In this document: positions 18,242 to 26,898 of the stretch, one piece after another
How positions within the stretch are numbered: position 1 is the stretch's first letter
Layout: every line of letters starts with the position of its first letter
Assembly: GCA_046297935.1 (NCBI GenBank)
Contig: JBKBHA010000001.1
Span: forward strand, 248,001-312,000
Length of the DNA: 64,000 nt
Direction of reading: 5' to 3'
From: CAYMZZ01 sp046297935
Lineage (GTDB): Bacteria > Bacteroidota > Bacteroidia > Chitinophagales > Chitinophagaceae
Position numbers and translations under genes: made by a program
The notes under the pieces: generated by a model
What the model saw: the letters and a program-made list of their open reading frames with translations, nothing else
Database searches by the model: none
What the model was told of the DNA's origin: nothing

Positions 18242-19337
18242 GAAGAAAGTATTGATACTTTGTCCGAGCCCGCGTGGTACCGCGGCCACCCAGCGGCTTA
18301 AATACGAGCAGTATTTGACTAAATTGGAAGAAGCGGGCTATTCCTTTACCATATCTTCCTTTCAATCGGATCGATTTTGGAAAATTATCTATAAACCGGG
18401 TCGCACAGCTGAAAAAATATTCTGGACTATTGCTGGGTATGGGCGCCGGGTGATGGATTTACTTCGTGCACCTTTTTATGATGCAGTATTTGTGAATCTT
18501 TGGGTGACGCCGCTGGGACTTCCCTTTTTTGAGCAGGTCCTATTTCTTTTTAATAAGCGGGTAATATATGATATAGACGATATGTTGTATGTGGGCAAGA
18601 CTAAAACCCAAAAAGTTAGCTGGATACAAAAACTCAAAGGCAGAAAGAAACCACTAATACTGATCCGAAAGGCGAGATTCGTAATTGTATGTACACCCAG
18701 CCTCGAAGAATTCGCCCTGAGAGAAAACAAATATAAACAGGTAGTAGACATCTCTTCTACATTTGATACACACCGCTTTGTTCCTGTGAAGGAATACAAT
18801 GAACATAGCCCTGTCATTATTGGATGGACAGGTACACATAGCACATTGCCATTTCTGGAAAGTCTGCAACCGGTTTTGAAGAAACTGGCCCTTAAGCGGC
18901 ATTTTCGTCTACTTGTCATCGCCAATAAGGAATACGAGATGGCAGATGTGCCTACTGATTTTTTGCCATGGAATGCCGACACTGAAGTGGCAGACCTTCA
19001 TAAAATGGACATCGGTCTTTATCCAATTCCGGCCGATGAGTGGAGCCTCGGGAAAAGCAGCCTGAAAGCGCTCACTTATATGTCGATCGCCATACCATTC
19101 GTAGCCACCGCATATGGCACTAACTTTCGAATTATGGAGAACGGTGTTCAGGGATTTATGGCAGCCAGTCCGGATGAATGGGAACAGTACCTGATTAAGT
19201 TAATTGATGACGTAGAACTTCGGAAACGAATGGGACGGGAGGGACGCAGGAGAGTGGTTGAGCGGTTTTCGGTTGAGGCTAACTACCCGGCATATGAAAA
19301 CGTATTCAGCAAGGTGACCAATCGTTCGGGCAATTAA
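18228..19337 (+). CDS. Glycosyltransferase, GT4-like
   Basis: 369-residue GT-B protein. Starts at 18228 and 18234 are both possible and both overlap the previous gene. The N-terminus has LILCPSPRGTAATQRLKYEQYL. The C-terminal domain begins at VIIGWTGTHSTLPFLESL and the donor site is around SLGKSSLKALTYMSIAIPFVAT. Relatives sit next to GT4 genes in polysaccharide loci. The product would be cytoplasmic or peripheral at the inner membrane. Confidence 0.82.
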   Translation: MEMRKKKVLILCPSPRGTAATQRLKYEQYLTKLEEAGYSFTISSFQSDRFWKIIYKPGRTAEKIFWTIAGYGRRVMDLLRAPFYDAVFVNLWVTPLGLPFFEQVLFLFNKRVIYDIDDMLYVGKTKTQKVSWIQKLKGRKKPLILIRKARFVIVCTPSLEEFALRENKYKQVVDISSTFDTHRFVPVKEYNEHSPVIIGWTGTHSTLPFLESLQPVLKKLALKRHFRLLVIANKEYEMADVPTDFLPWNADTEVADLHKMDIGLYPIPADEWSLGKSSLKALTYMSIAIPFVATAYGTNFRIMENGVQGFMAASPDEWEQYLIKLIDDVELRKRMGREGRRRVVERFSVEANYPAYENVFSKVTNRSGN

Positions 19338-19352
19338 GAATCGATCTGGATA

Positions 19353-20516
19353 ATGATAAAAAAGCAAAAACTTCCATTCGATATCCTGGATTCTATTCGT
19401 GGAATAGCTGCGCTGTACGTGGCAATTGCACATTGCCGTGGCGTATTGTGGATGGGAGGTACGGAGTATTCGAAACTTTTTCCCCGCGCCGGCTGGGATG
19501 TATTCGACTACCTGATTGTAGGAAGCAGTTTGCTCACACGAATGGCAGTTGAGTTTGTGATCGTTTTTTTTGTGCTCTCCGGATTTTCTATTGCGCATAG
19601 TTTGTCGTCCGAAACCTCAGCACTTTCATTTTACAAACGTCGGCTCATACGCATTTATCCATCTTATATCATGGCATTGCTATGGGCTGGTATTGTTTTT
19701 TTCGTCACAAAAGCCGCCTTTCCGGAGTGGTACGATGGAACTTTCAGCGAGTTTGCGTTTATACGTACTACCGAAATGAATGGCTTTTTCGAACCGGTGC
19801 AGATTGCGAGAAATATTCTTTATATGCCCGGCAACGGATTGATCACTCCATTATGGTCGCTGACCTACGAAGTGATCTTTTATCTGCTGGCGCCTTTTCT
19901 TCTTCGACGGATAAACTTATATCTTTCACTTTCTGCATTTTTGTTTGTAGCCTATCTTTTGATTCCGGGAGAAATAGATGGTCTGGGTATTCCGATTTAC
20001 TTTCATAGATTTCTTTTTGAGTTCAATATCTATTTTGCCATTGGTATCTTTTTTTATAAGTATTATTCCCGAATAATGGCAGGGTTTTCGAGGATTCCGC
20101 GGATGGCAGCAGGGAGTCTGTTGCTGATCATCCTGGCATCAATGTACTTCTTGAACTTTAAATTTGGCGGCGAAACCTGGATCAATTTCCTGGTGTCAGG
20201 TATATTTAGCGTTGGCCTGATACTATATTTCATCTTATATCAGGTACGCTTACCCTGGCTGATTAAGGTAGGACAGTTCAGCTACACATTGTACATAACC
20301 CATTTTGCAACGATCTATTTATATCTGGCCGGCTACTGGTGGCTGTCTGGTTCCAGAGAACAGTACATCGTGGCTTATTGGGTATGGATGCCGGCAGTAA
20401 TTTTTTGTTTGTTGGTGGCCTGGTTGAACTATCGAGTCATTGAAAGCAAGACAAAAGATATTTTGGATCGATTGCGCAAAAAGCAGAAGGCGACGGCACT
20501 CAAGATCGGAAACTAG
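19353..20516 (+). CDS. Acyltransferase-3 (OafA/YrhL-like) membrane protein
   Basis: 387-residue multipass membrane acyltransferase with about ten hydrophobic segments. The N-terminus LDSIRGIAALYVAIAHCRG holds the conserved Arg and His of the AT3 family. FVLSGFSIAHSL and the pattern KRRLIRIYPSYIMALLW are also typical. These proteins usually O-acetylate surface polysaccharides using acyl-CoA. It is the only O-acylation candidate in the locus. Confidence 0.88.
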   Translation: MIKKQKLPFDILDSIRGIAALYVAIAHCRGVLWMGGTEYSKLFPRAGWDVFDYLIVGSSLLTRMAVEFVIVFFVLSGFSIAHSLSSETSALSFYKRRLIRIYPSYIMALLWAGIVFFVTKAAFPEWYDGTFSEFAFIRTTEMNGFFEPVQIARNILYMPGNGLITPLWSLTYEVIFYLLAPFLLRRINLYLSLSAFLFVAYLLIPGEIDGLGIPIYFHRFLFEFNIYFAIGIFFYKYYSRIMAGFSRIPRMAAGSLLLIILASMYFLNFKFGGETWINFLVSGIFSVGLILYFILYQVRLPWLIKVGQFSYTLYITHFATIYLYLAGYWWLSGSREQYIVAYWVWMPAVIFCLLVAWLNYRVIESKTKDILDRLRKKQKATALKIGN

Positions 20517-20519
20517 CAG

Positions 20520-21893
20520 ATGGTTACGGGTTACGATATTGTGATGGCACCAGCAGTATTCGTACTACTGCGGCTGGTTTTTTCAGTGTATCTGAGAAAG
20601 TACCAGGACAATGCGCTGAAACGACGCCTGATGGCTGCTTTCTATTTCAAGATGTTCGCAGCCGTAATTTTTTCGTTGATTTCAGCCTTCTATTACGGCG
20701 GTGGTGATACGGAAATGTACTTTTTTGCCACCAAGGATATGAAGGAAGCCATTGGACAGGGCGATTTGACTTTTGGTGAATTGTTCGTCACCGAGCAGAT
20801 GGATCCGGAATCAACCCTGGCCATTTATTTTGATCAGGACAATGAAAAATATCCGGTTTATGGTTTTATGCGGTCGTCGAGCAATTTCCTGGTGCCCAAG
20901 CTGGCCGTTGTTCCGGCCTATCTTTTTCTGAACAGCTTTGTTGCCATTTGCATGGTGTTTTCCTTCTTCGCCCTCGGTGGTATGATAAGACTGTATAAGT
21001 TATTTGTGCATTATTTTCCGAACATGAAGTCGGAGATTGCCCTTGCCACCTTGTTTCTGCCAAGCGCTTGCTACTGGAGCTCCGGCTTGTTGAAGGATTC
21101 TATTTGTTATGGCAGTATTGGATTTTTGCTCTATGGCATCTATAGTTTGCTTGTGTTGCGGCGTCGGATGCTGGGTTCGCTGATTTGGGTACTTCTGGGC
21201 GGATATTTTCTGTACACGATCAAAGCATATATACTTTTGGCATTGGTTCCGGGTATATGCTTCTGGTTATTTGGTCTGCTGGGCGCCGGCACATCCAACA
21301 TTGCGTTGAAAAGAGTGATTATGGCAGTGGCAATAGGCATGGCGACACTTGGCGGCGTATTTCTGGTGAATTATTTAACATCGTCTGAAACGCTGGCCAA
21401 GTTTAGCCTTGATAATTTGCTGGAAACATCCAGCCAAAGCCGATCAATCTACGAAAGAGATGGCATTCGCAACACGGGTGCCTATTTTGAAATCAATACT
21501 TCGAGTCCTGCCCTCATGGTGGTCAACGGATTGGTTGCTACTTTTTTTCGCCCATTTCCGTGGGAAATCAGTTCCGCAATTGTACTTCTATCCGCCGCCG
21601 AGTCGTTGGTATTTCTAATGTTGATCCTTTACCTCTTTTTCAAGCGAGGCCTGTTGGCTCCGTTCAGAAAAATTTTCAGCGAACCCATCCTCATTCTCTG
21701 TTTCAGCTTCTCGGTTGTGTTTGCAGTCTCCATCGGCGTATCGGCCACTAACTTCGGGTCACTCTCCCGCTACAAAATTCCCTGCCTCCCCTTTTACCTG
21801 ATTTTTGTACTGGCATCTTACCACCTGCTGGGGCAGACTTACCCGGCCTGGTTTAACCGTATACTTAATCTGGTGGGTAAAAAAAATAAATAG
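20520..21893 (+). CDS. Polytopic membrane protein, candidate Wzy polymerase
   Basis: 457-residue inner-membrane protein with about ten or eleven hydrophobic segments and two larger polar loops, one after YYGGGDTEMYFFATKD (about residues 60-120) and one near residues 300-335. I do not recognise a named family with certainty. A flippase and many glycosyltransferases are present but no other polymerase candidate is, so a Wzy role is the best inference. The SLSRYKIPCLPFYL stretch near the C-terminus resembles segments seen in EpsG/Wzy-like Bacteroidota proteins. Gaps to its neighbours are only three and two bases. Confidence 0.6.
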   Translation: MVTGYDIVMAPAVFVLLRLVFSVYLRKYQDNALKRRLMAAFYFKMFAAVIFSLISAFYYGGGDTEMYFFATKDMKEAIGQGDLTFGELFVTEQMDPESTLAIYFDQDNEKYPVYGFMRSSSNFLVPKLAVVPAYLFLNSFVAICMVFSFFALGGMIRLYKLFVHYFPNMKSEIALATLFLPSACYWSSGLLKDSICYGSIGFLLYGIYSLLVLRRRMLGSLIWVLLGGYFLYTIKAYILLALVPGICFWLFGLLGAGTSNIALKRVIMAVAIGMATLGGVFLVNYLTSSETLAKFSLDNLLETSSQSRSIYERDGIRNTGAYFEINTSSPALMVVNGLVATFFRPFPWEISSAIVLLSAAESLVFLMLILYLFFKRGLLAPFRKIFSEPILILCFSFSVVFAVSIGVSATNFGSLSRYKIPCLPFYLIFVLASYHLLGQTYPAWFNRILNLVGKKNK

Positions 21894-21895
21894 CT

Positions 21896-23725
21896 ATGTG
21901 CGGCATCGCAGGATCTATAAATATTGCACTTGATATCCCAAAGCTAACCCGCGATATGTACCATCGCGGACCAGATGAGCAATCGACGGAAAAGATAAAC
22001 GAAGTCATCCTTCACCATCATCGACTGGCCATATTGGATATTGCCGGCGGGCGCCAGCCTATGCACCTCGGATCTTTGACTATTATCTTCAACGGTGAAA
22101 TTTACAATCACCTGGAGGTGAGAAAGAAACTGGATCTTGCCTGTCAGTCCAACTCTGATACCGAAACCATTCTGCATGCTTATCGAAAGGCAGGTGCTGA
22201 CTGCCTGAAAGAATTTGACGGCATGTTTGCGCTGGCCATTTTTGATGGCGACAAAAATGAACTGTTTCTGGCCCGCGACCGCGCCGGCAAGAAGCCGCTG
22301 TATGTTTATCAGCAAGGAAACCGGTTTGCCTTCGCCAGCGAACTAAACGCTTTGAAAGGACAACTAAACCTGGAAACGGACGACAGGGCTCTACATCAGT
22401 TTGTCAGACTGGGCTATTTTTATAAAGATTATACGGCTTACCGACATATCCGAGAAATTCCTCCAGGCCATTTCGCGATTCTTGCGCTGCACAATGGTCA
22501 GTTGCAGATAAAGAGCTGGTGGAATATTCACGACTATTATCAGCAACGGCAAACCGATAGCTTTGAAGAAGCGCTCGGCAAAACCGATAAGTATCTCCAT
22601 GCCGCTGTACGCAGGCGTGTAGAGTCCTCCGACCTCGAAGTGGGATCCTTTCTTAGCGGCGGAATTGACAGCGGCATAGTAACAGCCATCGCAAGTGAAT
22701 ACAATAGCTCATTGCAAACTTTTACTGTTTCTTTTCAGGGCGAATACGATGAAGCACCACTGGCACGACTGGTGGCGGAACGATACGGAACCCGCCATGT
22801 GGAAATACCTATCAGCTTCGATCATTTACTGCAGGATGTAGAGAAAATATTAGGGAACTACGGCGAGCCTTTTTTCGACAGCTCGGCCATACCCAGCTAC
22901 TATGTGAGTCGGGAAGCACGTAAACACCTCACTGTTATCCTGAATGGCGACGGTGGCGATGAGTTATTTGGTGGCTACAGGCGCTATGTGCCCTTTGCTC
23001 GCTACGATTTCTTTAAGACGGGTGCACTGGTAAAAAATATGGCTTCTCTGGCTAACAAACTGATGCCCTTGCCCCACAACAAAAAGAGTAGATACAATTA
23101 CGTTTATCGCCTAACTGATCTGGCTCGCAAAAATGGTCTGGCCACTTATCTATCTTCAACGATCGATAGTTTTGAGGGATACGAGCAATGGCTGAATCCT
23201 CCAGCCAATTATTTGCAGGAAGTGGAGCAGGATTTTGAAGCCATGGTGCAATCGGATTTGAGCGGATTGCAAAAACTGATGAACCTTGACTTCAACAATA
23301 TCCTCGCGGGCAACCTGCTGGTAAAAATGGATATTGCTACGATGGCTCATTCGCTGGAAGGACGAAGCCCGTTGCTATGCAAGGAATTGCTGGAATATGT
23401 GCCGGGCTTGCCGGATAGTTATAAAATAAAAGGTAGTCAGACCAAGTACCTGTTACGTACGCTTGCTGAAAAATATCTTCCTGCCGAATTGATTCATCAG
23501 CCCAAACGGGGGTTCGAGATTCCGTTAAAAAAATGGATTGATCAGGAGCTGAAAGACCTGATTGCAAGCTACCTGTTGCCAAAAGATGCCTACAGCAGGC
23601 AGTTTGTGAAAGATGGTTTTGTAGATAGACTCTGGAACCGGCAATTGAAAATGGGCGACGAAAAGCGCGCCAAAATGATCTGGACGTTGTTTGTGTTGGA
23701 TGTTTGGTATAAGAGGCAGGCCTAA
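21896..23725 (+). CDS. asnB: Asparagine synthetase (glutamine-hydrolysing) family, paralogue 2
   Basis: 609-residue class II amidotransferase with Cys2 in MCGIAGS and the pyrophosphate loop SGGIDSG near residue 254. It differs clearly from the paralogue at 10683, so this is not a recent duplication. NGDGGDELFGGYRRY and MAHSLEGRSPLL are conserved synthetase segments. Likely roles are amidation of a sugar acid or substituent of the polymer; free asparagine synthesis cannot be excluded. It follows the candidate polymerase by two bases. Confidence 0.92.
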   Translation: MCGIAGSINIALDIPKLTRDMYHRGPDEQSTEKINEVILHHHRLAILDIAGGRQPMHLGSLTIIFNGEIYNHLEVRKKLDLACQSNSDTETILHAYRKAGADCLKEFDGMFALAIFDGDKNELFLARDRAGKKPLYVYQQGNRFAFASELNALKGQLNLETDDRALHQFVRLGYFYKDYTAYRHIREIPPGHFAILALHNGQLQIKSWWNIHDYYQQRQTDSFEEALGKTDKYLHAAVRRRVESSDLEVGSFLSGGIDSGIVTAIASEYNSSLQTFTVSFQGEYDEAPLARLVAERYGTRHVEIPISFDHLLQDVEKILGNYGEPFFDSSAIPSYYVSREARKHLTVILNGDGGDELFGGYRRYVPFARYDFFKTGALVKNMASLANKLMPLPHNKKSRYNYVYRLTDLARKNGLATYLSSTIDSFEGYEQWLNPPANYLQEVEQDFEAMVQSDLSGLQKLMNLDFNNILAGNLLVKMDIATMAHSLEGRSPLLCKELLEYVPGLPDSYKIKGSQTKYLLRTLAEKYLPAELIHQPKRGFEIPLKKWIDQELKDLIASYLLPKDAYSRQFVKDGFVDRLWNRQLKMGDEKRAKMIWTLFVLDVWYKRQA

Positions 23726-23779
23726 TTGAAACACAGATTTGCACAGAAGTTCAAACTGACTTAAGTATTACTTTCTCAA

Positions 23780-24943
23780 ATGAAGTTGATTCGAATTACT
23801 ACTGTTCCTATGGCATTGAAAGTGCTATTGCGCGGACAGATGAAATACATGCGGGAACAGGGTGTAGATGTGGTGATGGTGAGTGCCGACGGAGTGGAGT
23901 TGGAAGACGTTAAAAACTATGAACAGTGTCGCCATGAGCTGGTGCATATGACTCGCGCCATAACGCCCTGGCAGGATGTCAAATCGCTTTGGAAACTGTA
24001 TAAACTGTTTCGCCGCGAACGACCGGATATTATCCATTCGCACACGCCCAAAGCCGGGCTGCTGGCCATGATAGCGGGTGCAATGGCCGGTGTAAAAATC
24101 CGGGTACATACGGTTGCTGGTTTGCGATTCATGACGGCTACCGGTTTTTCGCGGCGGGTAATGGTGGCCATGGAGAAATTGACCGGTCGTATGGCTACAC
24201 ACGTATGGCCCAATAGTCGTAGCCTCTACAACTATATCGTCGAAAACCGGCTGGCAAAGCCTTCCAAATTGTCGATTGTCGGAAAAGGGTCCAGTAATGG
24301 CATTGATCTCAATCGTTTTTCCCGTAGTGTTTTGAAAACGGATCAGCTGGAAGCAACCAAAAAGCTTATTCAGTATGATCCCAGTTTGATCTATATTGTA
24401 GCTATAGGCCGTGTGGTAAAAGACAAAGGTATATCTGAGTTGTCGAAAGCCTTTGTGCGTAGTTATCAAACGGAGCCAAGGCTGCGGCTAGTATTGGTGG
24501 GAGGTTTTGAGGAGCATCTCGATCCTCTGGATGCAGATACGTTCCAACTTATTCAAACGCACCCTGGTATTATATTGGCTGGCTGGCACGACAATGTGGA
24601 ATATTTCCTGGCCTTGTCTAACCTGTTTGTACATGCCTCCTACCGCGAAGGATTCCCCAACGTGGTATTGCAGGCTGGTGCCATGGAATGCCCTGTACTG
24701 GTATCTCGAATTCCGGGCTGTATTGATATCGTAGACCATGAAGAAAATGGTTTGATATTTGCCGTGCAGGACGCGGAAGATTTGTATCAAAAGTTGCAAC
24801 AGGCGCTCAATGATCCACAGGCCATGCGGCAGAGAGCTGCTTTGTTGCGGAAGAAAATAGAGGATAATTTTGAAAGGGGCCATATGCAGGCGCTCCTGAA
24901 AGAAAAATATGACCAGTTGATGGAGAAAAGAGAGAAACGATGA
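23780..24943 (+). CDS. Glycosyltransferase, GT4 family
   Basis: 387-residue GT-B protein. The N-terminal domain includes RPDIIHSHTPKAGLLAMIAG, typical of GT4 enzymes such as PglA/WcfI-like proteins. The donor region is YREGFPNVVLQAGAMECPVL, where the usual second Glu of E-x7-E is Gln. It overlaps the following formyltransferase gene by ATGA. A 54-base gap before it holds a fragment resembling the CACAGATTTGCACAGA repeat described at 27953. Confidence 0.9.
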   Translation: MKLIRITTVPMALKVLLRGQMKYMREQGVDVVMVSADGVELEDVKNYEQCRHELVHMTRAITPWQDVKSLWKLYKLFRRERPDIIHSHTPKAGLLAMIAGAMAGVKIRVHTVAGLRFMTATGFSRRVMVAMEKLTGRMATHVWPNSRSLYNYIVENRLAKPSKLSIVGKGSSNGIDLNRFSRSVLKTDQLEATKKLIQYDPSLIYIVAIGRVVKDKGISELSKAFVRSYQTEPRLRLVLVGGFEEHLDPLDADTFQLIQTHPGIILAGWHDNVEYFLALSNLFVHASYREGFPNVVLQAGAMECPVLVSRIPGCIDIVDHEENGLIFAVQDAEDLYQKLQQALNDPQAMRQRAALLRKKIEDNFERGHMQALLKEKYDQLMEKREKR

Positions 24944-25626
24944 ATCAGAACGAACCAATCACCCCCAGTATATTATTTATCGGAAAGGCCGACGATCATT
25001 GTTCGCAGATGGCAGCCGATTTTATCAAACTTCATTTTCCCGGATCGCGCATTGTTTATTCTAAACGAGGTTTGCCTATGCCGGGCGATCTGATGGAATG
25101 GCAGGGCGATCTGCTCATTTCTTACCTGGCCCAATGGATTATACCGGGCAAGCTTTTATCAAAGGCGAAGATGGCCGCTATCAATTTCCATACGGGACCA
25201 CCCGCTTATCCGGGAATTGGTTGTACCAACTTTGCACTTTACAATGGTGAAACTGAGTTTGGGATCACCTGTCATCACATGCTCGAAAAAGTGGACTCCG
25301 GGCCGATTATTGCGGTACGCCGATTCCCCGTTTTTGCCAAGGATACCGTGTTCAGTATGACCCAGCGTTGTTATGCCGAAATATGGCACCTTTTTTACGA
25401 ATTAATGTCGGGTCTGTTGCAGGGTCAGCCATTACCGCTCAGCAGCGAAACCTGGACCCGAAAACCGTTTACCCGTAAGCAGTTAGACGACCTTTGTGAA
25501 CTGAAGCCCGATATGAGTCCGGAGGAAAAAAATCGACGGATTCGTGCCACAACTTACGGCGACAAGGTTTGGGCATTTGTACGCGAAGGAGACCAGAAAG
25601 TGTCGTATTCCTCCGACATGAAATAG
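24940..25626 (+). CDS. Formyltransferase-family protein, probable sugar N-formyltransferase
   Basis: 228-residue protein with the formyltransferase fold seen in methionyl-tRNA formyltransferase and ArnA-N/VioF/QdtF. The catalytic triad Asn82, His84 (INFHTGPP) and Asp119 (KVDSGP) is intact, and PAYPG follows as in the family. It is shorter than Fmt (about 310 residues) and lacks the Fmt C-terminal domain. Its place in a glycan locus favours N-formylation of a nucleotide-linked amino sugar using N10-formyl-THF. The dTDP-3-amino sugar made upstream or the 4-amino sugar made by the enzyme at 28146 are the candidate substrates. Confidence 0.82.
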   Translation: MNQNEPITPSILFIGKADDHCSQMAADFIKLHFPGSRIVYSKRGLPMPGDLMEWQGDLLISYLAQWIIPGKLLSKAKMAAINFHTGPPAYPGIGCTNFALYNGETEFGITCHHMLEKVDSGPIIAVRRFPVFAKDTVFSMTQRCYAEIWHLFYELMSGLLQGQPLPLSSETWTRKPFTRKQLDDLCELKPDMSPEEKNRRIRATTYGDKVWAFVREGDQKVSYSSDMK

Positions 25627-25669
25627 GGTATAACTACTCTGGATTTTCTCAGGATTTTTTGCTCATTTT

Positions 25670-26350
25670 ATGGCTGAAAATCCAATTCAAATGAAATCCA
25701 AGCTGAAGAAACCAGTGGCCGTTGTCGGCTATTCGGGACATTCCTATGTCATCATTGATATCCTCCTAAATGCCGGTCGAATGGTAACCGCCTATTGCGA
25801 TTCGGCAGAAAAAGAAAAAAATCCCTATCATCTCCAGTATCTGGGTACCGAAACAGCCGCGCTGGAGCAACTGACGAAATTTGACTACTTCATTGGCATT
25901 GGCCACAACGGCATTCGCCGCAAAGTTTACCAATCACTTTTTGACCGGCTCGGGAATCCGGTGAATGCTATTCACCCAAGCGCCGTCATTTCTGCTTCGG
26001 TAGAAATGAAATATGGTACAATGGTTTCGGCCAATGCTACCATTAATCCGCTAGTCACCCTGGGAATGGGAGTTATTTGCAATACTTCCTGTTCTATTGA
26101 CCACGAGTGTAGTGTAGACGATTTTGCCCATATTGGTCCAGGTGCAGTGCTCTGCGGAAATGTGAGCGTTGGTGCTAACACATTTGTGGGCGCTAATTCC
26201 GTAGTAAAGCAGGGCGTTCGTATCGGGCAAAATGTAACTATCGGCGCCGGTACAGTGGTGATCCGCGATATTCCAGATAACACAATGGTTGTAGGCAACC
26301 CGCAGCGCGTTCTGGTGAAGGAAGAAGTGCAGAAGCTGGCAGCAGCCTGA
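25670..26350 (+). CDS. NeuD/PglD-like sugar O/N-acetyltransferase
   Basis: 226-residue two-part protein. A Rossmann-like N-terminal domain (VAVVGYSGHSYVIIDILLNAGR, about residues 15-36) is followed by a left-handed beta-helix with hexapeptide repeats from about residue 95 on (VSVGANTFVGANSVVKQGVRIGQNVTIG). This is the PglD/NeuD layout. PglD acetylates the 4-amino group of UDP-4-amino-sugars, which fits the LegC-type aminotransferase at 28146. ATG codons at 25670 and 25691 are both possible starts. Confidence 0.88.
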   Translation: MAENPIQMKSKLKKPVAVVGYSGHSYVIIDILLNAGRMVTAYCDSAEKEKNPYHLQYLGTETAALEQLTKFDYFIGIGHNGIRRKVYQSLFDRLGNPVNAIHPSAVISASVEMKYGTMVSANATINPLVTLGMGVICNTSCSIDHECSVDDFAHIGPGAVLCGNVSVGANTFVGANSVVKQGVRIGQNVTIGAGTVVIRDIPDNTMVVGNPQRVLVKEEVQKLAAA

Positions 26351-26361
26351 TAAAATGTGCA

Positions 26362-26381
26362 CGCCTGCCTGGCGGCAGGCG
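26362..26381. repeat. GC-rich hairpin CGCCTGCC-TGGC-GGCAGGCG
   Basis: A perfect 8-bp stem with a 4-base loop lies 11 bases after the NeuD-like stop codon. It joins directly to the long AATGTGCAAATG inverted repeat. It has no T-tract of its own. Confidence 0.85.
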
Positions 26382-26480
26382 AATGTGCAAATGTGCAAAT
26401 GTGGAAATGTGCAAATGGTCAATTTGGGAATTTTCTAATCGGGCATTTGCACATTTTCACATTTGCACATTTGCACATTC
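26381..26480. repeat. 37-bp inverted repeat of AATGTGCAAATG units
   Basis: Arm 26381-26417 and arm 26444-26480 are reverse complements at 36 of 37 positions, with a 26-base loop. Each arm is built from AATGTGCAA units. A run of five T follows at 26481, so transcription termination after the NeuD-like gene is possible. The same unit forms the hairpin at 58218-58266. The stretch is open in one frame but that is an artefact of the repeat. Confidence 0.9.
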
Positions 26481-26489
26481 TTTTTGCCG

Positions 26490-26497
26490 TATTTTCG
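26490..26497 (+). promoter_or_regulatory. Candidate -7 element TATTTTCG
   Basis: TATTTTCG resembles the Bacteroidota TAnnTTTG element with one mismatch. A TTTG at 26470-26473, inside the repeat arm, could serve as the -33 element with a 16-base spacer, shorter than usual. The ATG at 26506 is only nine bases downstream, so the transcript would be nearly leaderless. Confidence 0.3.
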
Positions 26498-26505
26498 CGT
26501 CGTCT

Positions 26506-26898
26506 ATGAAGGATTCAAAGCAGGAGTTGTTCGATCAGTTGATCGCGCCGCTCTATTTCTATATGCAGCTTTCACGCAGGGCTTATGCAAAATATCTTAA
26601 AAATAAGATACTCCTGCATGCTTTGAATATCTTCTCCGCCAACAAAAAGATAGTAGCCTTATTGGAACAAAATCCGGCCTTGCTGCCAGAGGAACTGATG
26701 GCAGATGCAATTGAACTACTGAACCATTACGGCATCTGGATGAACCAGTTTGTTGAATTCAGAGCAGCAGGAAACTATCAACTCAAAGACGAATTTATTT
26801 TTCATCATATCGACGATCAGTCAGCCTACCCTCGTGAATCGGAGCAGCGCTTTCTGACATTTTATGAACAACTTAAAAAAGAACGAAGCAATGGTTAA
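26506..26898 (+). CDS. Uncharacterised small helical protein
   Basis: 130 residues from the ATG at 26506; the open frame upstream is only repeat sequence. I do not recognise the family. It looks soluble and mostly helical, rich in Leu and Lys, with ALNIFSANKKIVALLEQNPALL and LLNHYGIWMNQFVEFRA as distinctive segments. There is no signal peptide or membrane helix. The stop overlaps the start of the next SDR gene by eight bases, which supports real translation and coupling. The hairpin and promoter-like element upstream suggest it begins a new transcript. Confidence 0.6.
   Translation: MKDSKQELFDQLIAPLYFYMQLSRRAYAKYLKNKILLHALNIFSANKKIVALLEQNPALLPEELMADAIELLNHYGIWMNQFVEFRAAGNYQLKDEFIFHHIDDQSAYPRESEQRFLTFYEQLKKERSNG

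Noticed and set aside
23825..24469. Minus-strand open frame within the GT4 gene
   Set aside because: No protein-family signal; the opposite strand has an intact glycosyltransferase.
26383..26505. N-terminal extension of the 26506 gene
   Set aside because: It encodes only the repeat arm and loop; the ATG at 26506 follows a promoter-like element.
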